From the NCBI RefSeq assembly GCF_001591805.1, contig NZ_BCVP01000024.1:1-64000 (forward strand): 64,000 nucleotides of DNA. Direction: 5' to 3'. The translations under genes were made by a program, and so were the position numbers. The notes beneath the pieces were generated by a model, which saw nothing but the letters and a program-made list of their open reading frames with translations, had not been told where the DNA came from and made no database searches. Source of the stretch: Neobacillus novalis NBRC 102450. GTDB lineage: Bacteria; Bacillota; Bacilli; Bacillales; Cytobacillaceae. Position 1 is the stretch's first letter. The number at the start of each line of letters is the position of its first letter. Positions 61,086 to 64,000 of this stretch are shown here, one piece after another.

Positions 61086-61604
61086 TTAATCCGAATGAAG
61101 AAGATGTTGAATGTTTTGTTCAAGAAAGGCAACTTCTGCTTCTAACATTGTAATTTTATGTTTGACTGCAAGATTAACACCGGTTCGTATTCCATGTGCA
61201 GGGGTTTGGTTAAATAGATCTATTAGTTTTTTGTTTTTCTTTAATCTTTCCTTCAAGGCCGGTATTGCTTTATCCATCGGAAGAAAATCAATAAACATTA
61301 ACCCAATATCTCCTTGGTAATTAACACTTTCCGCAGAAGACAGATTATCCAATAGTAATTGATAAAAATAGTTTCGGCCGCTTTCATTTATAGAGTACAC
61401 TTTTCGGGTGGGTCTATTTCCTTCTTGTTCTAACTGAATATCTATATATCCCTTTTGATTTAGTTTATCCAGAGTAGCATAAGCAGTAGGCTTTTTCATA
61501 TCTGTAACTGTACTTAAGTTTCTTTCAATAAATTCATTAATTTGATATCCGTGTTGACTTTGTCCCATGAGTAACCCAAGCAGAATTAGTGAGCGATGTT
61601 CCAC
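61086..61604 (-). CDS. PadR-family transcriptional regulator
   Basis: A 172-residue PadR repressor. The winged helix (SLILLGLLMGQSQHGYQINE ... AYATLDKLNQKGYIDIQ ... RKVYSINESGRNYF) is followed by a C-terminal helical dimerisation domain. GTG at 61604 has AAAGGAGG seven bases ahead, so the 21 codons open upstream are discarded. It lies directly upstream of the ABC genes, on the same strand. PadR proteins often repress drug or peptide exporters and are released by the substrate. Confidence 0.9.
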   Translation of the reverse strand: MEHRSLILLGLLMGQSQHGYQINEFIERNLSTVTDMKKPTAYATLDKLNQKGYIDIQLEQEGNRPTRKVYSINESGRNYFYQLLLDNLSSAESVNYQGDIGLMFIDFLPMDKAIPALKERLKKNKKLIDLFNQTPAHGIRTGVNLAVKHKITMLEAEVAFLEQNIQHLLHSD

Positions 61605-61816
61605 TGAAATCCTCCTTTCTTTTAAGCATTCTTTATATATTCTCTCGTAAATTTTCTTTATAGTCAATTAAGGGATTACCACCACGAAGTGCTACAACCA
61701 TTAGTGGTGATGGGATTGGCGCTATAGGCAGGGTGAATATTTCCAAAATATCTTTTTAATTAGAACTTCTCTTTTATTTGGATTTGTAAAAAAACTGCCG
61801 GTTAAGTAGGTGCGGT

Positions 61817-61845
61817 GAACCTTACCATAAATAGGGACAGTTTTT
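61817..61845 (+). repeat. attR2: attR2, outer right attachment repeat
   Basis: It begins GAACCTTACCATAAATAGGG and ends CAGTTTTT, again reading G-E-P-Y-H-K-stop in the rlmH frame. It is followed ten bases later by a strong terminator, as at attR1. It probably marks the boundary with the pre-island chromosome. Confidence 0.8.
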
Positions 61846-61854
61846 AGGAATGGC

Positions 61855-61904
61855 AAAAAAGGAGATACATTTCAATTTAGATTGAACTGTATCTCCTTTT
61901 TTTT
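61855..61904. terminator. Terminator just right of attR2
   Basis: A-run, GGAGATACA / TGTATCTCC stem and T8 form a bidirectional hairpin. It serves the minus-strand aldolase gene on one side and, before integration, probably ended rlmH on the other. Confidence 0.85.
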
Positions 61905-61905
61905 A

Positions 61906-61934
61906 TCGACATATTTCGGGGCGTGACAGGCACC
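61906..61934. repeat. TCGACA...TCGGGG-GTGACAGGCACC repeat, copy 1
   Basis: TCGACATATTTCGGGGCGTG then ACAGGCACC, between the terminator and the aldolase stop. A second copy lies at 63077, so the pair brackets the aldolase gene in the same orientation. Confidence 0.5.
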
Positions 61935-61941
61935 GCTCTTT

Positions 61942-62826
61942 TTAAATTGAAGCTTCGTAAATAGATTCAACTGCTTTTGAAAGTGCTGCATTAAATTCTT
62001 CATCTGTTTGTTTGACATTCAAATCCTGGCTTAAAGCCCTGGAGAAGCTAGCAATTAGTCCTTCATTAACTTTTAGCTTTTCATTCGCTTCCTCTCTTGA
62101 ATAACCACCGGATAGTGCAACGACACGAACAACCTTTGGATGGTCGATAAGTTCTTTGTACGTGTTTGCTTGTGTAGGAATCGTTAATTTTAACATCACA
62201 AATTCATCTTCACTCAAATTATTGAGATGATTTAGAATTTCTACTTTTAATAGCTCCTCACACTTTTCCTTTTCGGGGCTGTTAATATCCACTTCTGGTT
62301 CGATAATTGGAATCAGACCTGCATTGATAATCTGTTTACCAACCTCAAATTGTTGATCAACAACGTCTTTTATTCCTGCTGTATTGGCTTTTTTTATAAC
62401 TGAACGCATTTTTGTGCCAAATATATGACGTTCATTCGCACGCTTTAATGTTTCGTCCAAATCGGTGATTGGCTTCATCATTTGTACGCCATTGGTCTCC
62501 TCAGCAAGCCCTTTGTCAACTTTTAAAAAAGGTACAATGCCTTTTACTTCAGCAAGATAATCACCTGTATATTTACCCTCGATTTTGCGATCCATCGTTT
62601 CTTCAAACAGAATAGCACCCAGAATTTTACTCGAATCAAATGCGGGTGATGTGATGATTCTTGTGCGCATTTCATGTACAAGATTGAACATTTCTTCCTC
62701 GTCCCTATACGCATCCTCTAAGACACCGTAAGCAGCTAGTGCTTTAGGTGTACTTCCACCACTTTGGTCCAGTGCTGCAATAAATCCTTTTCCGTTTTTC
62801 ATCTTTTCAAATTGATTTTGTTGCAT
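61942..62826 (-). CDS. fda: Class I fructose-bisphosphate aldolase
   Basis: A 294-residue Schiff-base aldolase of the staphylococcal FdaB type, interconverting fructose 1,6-bisphosphate with DHAP and glyceraldehyde 3-phosphate. The family start [29 protein letters not shown] and the candidate Schiff-base Lys213 in [10 protein letters not shown] are present. ATG start follows AAGGAGTG. Bacilli normally use class II FbaA, so this is an accessory or gluconeogenic enzyme. It could be core or part of further island DNA. Confidence 0.93.
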   Translation of the reverse strand: MQQNQFEKMKNGKGFIAALDQSGGSTPKALAAYGVLEDAYRDEEEMFNLVHEMRTRIITSPAFDSSKILGAILFEETMDRKIEGKYTGDYLAEVKGIVPFLKVDKGLAEETNGVQMMKPITDLDETLKRANERHIFGTKMRSVIKKANTAGIKDVVDQQFEVGKQIINAGLIPIIEPEVDINSPEKEKCEELLKVEILNHLNNLSEDEFVMLKLTIPTQANTYKELIDHPKVVRVVALSGGYSREEANEKLKVNEGLIASFSRALSQDLNVKQTDEEFNAALSKAVESIYEASI

Positions 62827-63076
62827 CTACTTTCACTCCTTTTCCTTAATCGTACCAAACTCCATTGGCATAGCAAGAAATATGTTGAAGCAATTGTCTC
62901 TTTCATTATAGCGTTAATGAGGATGAGGTTTAATTATAATGATTAGCAAATGGAAACTTACCAAATGGAGCTGTTATTAGTAACATACCCTTTTCTCACC
63001 TATTATTTCAAATTTCCAACTTTCTCCTCTTTTGTGTAACAACAAAATAGTGCCACCCTGTATTTTGTCGAATTAA

Positions 63077-63106
63077 TCGACATTATTCGGGGAGTGACAC
63101 AGGTAC
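63077..63106. repeat. TCGACA...TCGGGG-GTGACA repeat, copy 2
   Basis: TCGACATTATTCGGGGAGTG then ACACAGGTAC. It is like the copy at 61906 and lies just before the DUF4386 stop. Confidence 0.5.
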
Positions 63107-63113
63107 TGATATC

Positions 63114-63923
63114 TTATATCTCGTTGCTTTGTCTTTTTGAAGATATGGAAGCTATTGCAGAATCATTGAATCCTTTCATGATGAGCCATACTGCTAAAAT
63201 CATCTCATTGGCTGCTACTGGCAGTGCCAAAATAGCACCCCAAACAGAAATTTGTTGAATGACACCGAACATAACTAACAAGGAACAAAGAAAAACAAGT
63301 GTTGCCCCTGTCATACCCAAGATAGAGATAAACCTGGGTACGAGCTTGGATTTATAAAATATATAACTGTACATCATTGTATTGATGCCCAGCATGAAAA
63401 GAGGACCAAGCATAAATGTCCAGTCATGTATGGCTTTTAATAAAATTCCTGAAGCTTGAAAAGAGGAGGAATTCGGGGCACCAGCTGCAACAAATTCCTG
63501 GCTTAAGGTCAATAGGGACAGTACACTGATTACGCCAACAGTAATGATAATTGCTTCAAGAAACCTGAAGCAAACATGCCATAGAGCGATCGTTTCATTA
63601 TATTTTCTTAAAATGGGAAACATCGTCGTTGCCGTACCAATCGCTGAAACGACAAGCATTAACTCCATAAGCGCTCCCAATATCACTTGGTTGGCGTGTT
63701 CGGAGCCATTAATCAAGTAATCGGGACCCTTTAGGATAGGGTCATATAAGGTAAGACCAATTACCGCCGTAACGGCTGCAAGTAAAAACAGTACTCCCAC
63801 AATTCTTGCTGCTTTTTTGGCAGATAGGAAACTATAAACTTTCCTATCACGCATATGTGCAGCTACGCCTCTGTCTTCGCCTAACGGCTCGCCAATCTGT
63901 GAGTTTTCTTTATTTGAATTCAT
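63114..63923 (-). CDS. DUF4386 family membrane protein
   Basis: A 269-residue integral membrane protein with about six to seven hydrophobic segments (IVGVLFLLAAVTAVIGLTLY; VILGALMELMLVVSAIGTAT; FISILGMTGATLVFLCSLLV; GAILALPVAANEMILAVWLI). The pattern AARIVGVLFLLAAV ... NEMILAVWLI KGF fits the DUF4386 family. Function unknown. Start ATG is behind AAAAGGGGATAAAAAG. A Lys/Arg-rich cytoplasmic N-terminus precedes TM1. Confidence 0.82.
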   Translation of the reverse strand: MNSNKENSQIGEPLGEDRGVAAHMRDRKVYSFLSAKKAARIVGVLFLLAAVTAVIGLTLYDPILKGPDYLINGSEHANQVILGALMELMLVVSAIGTATTMFPILRKYNETIALWHVCFRFLEAIIITVGVISVLSLLTLSQEFVAAGAPNSSSFQASGILLKAIHDWTFMLGPLFMLGINTMMYSYIFYKSKLVPRFISILGMTGATLVFLCSLLVMFGVIQQISVWGAILALPVAANEMILAVWLIMKGFNDSAIASISSKRQSNEI

Positions 63924-64000
63924 CTTTTTATCCCCTTTTTTAATAAATTCAAAAACGGTAAAGCAAAAAACAATCCTAGTTCTTACTTCTTGGTGTTTTC

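Larger units (their letters stand above)
58851..61845. mobile_element. Recombinase-less SCC-like cassette with ABC exporter
   Basis: About 3 kb between attR1 (58851) and attR2 (61817) carries only an ABC transporter pair and a PadR-type regulator. Like staphylococcal pseudo-SCC cassettes it lacks a recombinase and would depend on the neighbour's enzyme. The flanking repeats are more like each other than like attL, as expected if this unit arrived first or separately. Confidence 0.7.

Overview
The window is the replication-origin region of a low-GC, endospore-forming Firmicute of the Bacillaceae. The block gyrA-gyrB-remB-recF-yaaA-dnaN-dnaA | oriC | rpmH-rnpA-spoIIIJ-jag-mnmE-mnmG-rsmG-noc-soj-spo0J ... 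rpsF-ssb-rpsR-yybS-gdpP-rplI-dnaB-purA ... walRKHIJ-htrC-rlmH has the Bacillus subtilis order, read in reverse. Sporulation genes (yyaC, spoIIIJ) and TTG/GTG starts behind strong Shine-Dalgarno sequences fit this. The species cannot be fixed from the sequence; a Bacillus/Neobacillus-type organism is my guess. Layout: (1) 1-9.2 kb, minus strand: DNA gyrase, the RemB matrix regulator, RecF, an S4 protein, the beta clamp and DnaA. (2) 9.2-9.86 kb: oriC with DnaA boxes; transcription diverges here, so both arms are co-oriented with replication. (3) 9.86-33.8 kb, mostly plus strand: ribosome, RNase P, tRNA modification, chromosome segregation with three parS sites, c-di-AMP hydrolysis, replicative helicase and purine synthesis. 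(4) 34.2-34.5 kb: a Lys-Glu-Asp-Phe tRNA cluster, then a minus-strand uracil/xanthine-type permease. (5) 36.3-45.7 kb: a secreted M23 cell-wall hydrolase, the WalRK operon with WalH, WalI and WalJ, an HtrA-type protease, a CxxH/CxxC mini-protein and rlmH. (6) 45.69-61.85 kb: an accessory island inserted exactly at the 3' end of rlmH. (7) 61.9-64 kb: class I fructose-bisphosphate aldolase and a DUF4386 membrane protein. The island is the notable part. The last codons of rlmH (GEPYHK-stop) and the bases after them recur as imperfect 29-bp direct repeats at 45693, 58851 and 61817. Each of the two downstream copies is closely followed by a strong terminator. This is the architecture of staphylococcal SCC elements, which insert at the same codons of rlmH (orfX) with serine recombinases. 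The first unit (about 13.2 kb) carries an intact large serine recombinase, two decayed recombinase paralogues whose catalytic Ser is replaced by Thr or Ala, several unknown small genes, a phage gene II/X-like replication protein, two XRE regulators, and a type I restriction system in which HsdM is fused to a half-size, single-TRD HsdS. The second unit (about 3 kb) has no recombinase and carries an ABC exporter with a PadR-type repressor, like a pseudo-SCC cassette. The intact recombinase reads through the attachment site into the antisense strand of rlmH. By frame analysis its last 28 residues come from the host gene, and they would be replaced by a 4-residue tail in the excised circle.
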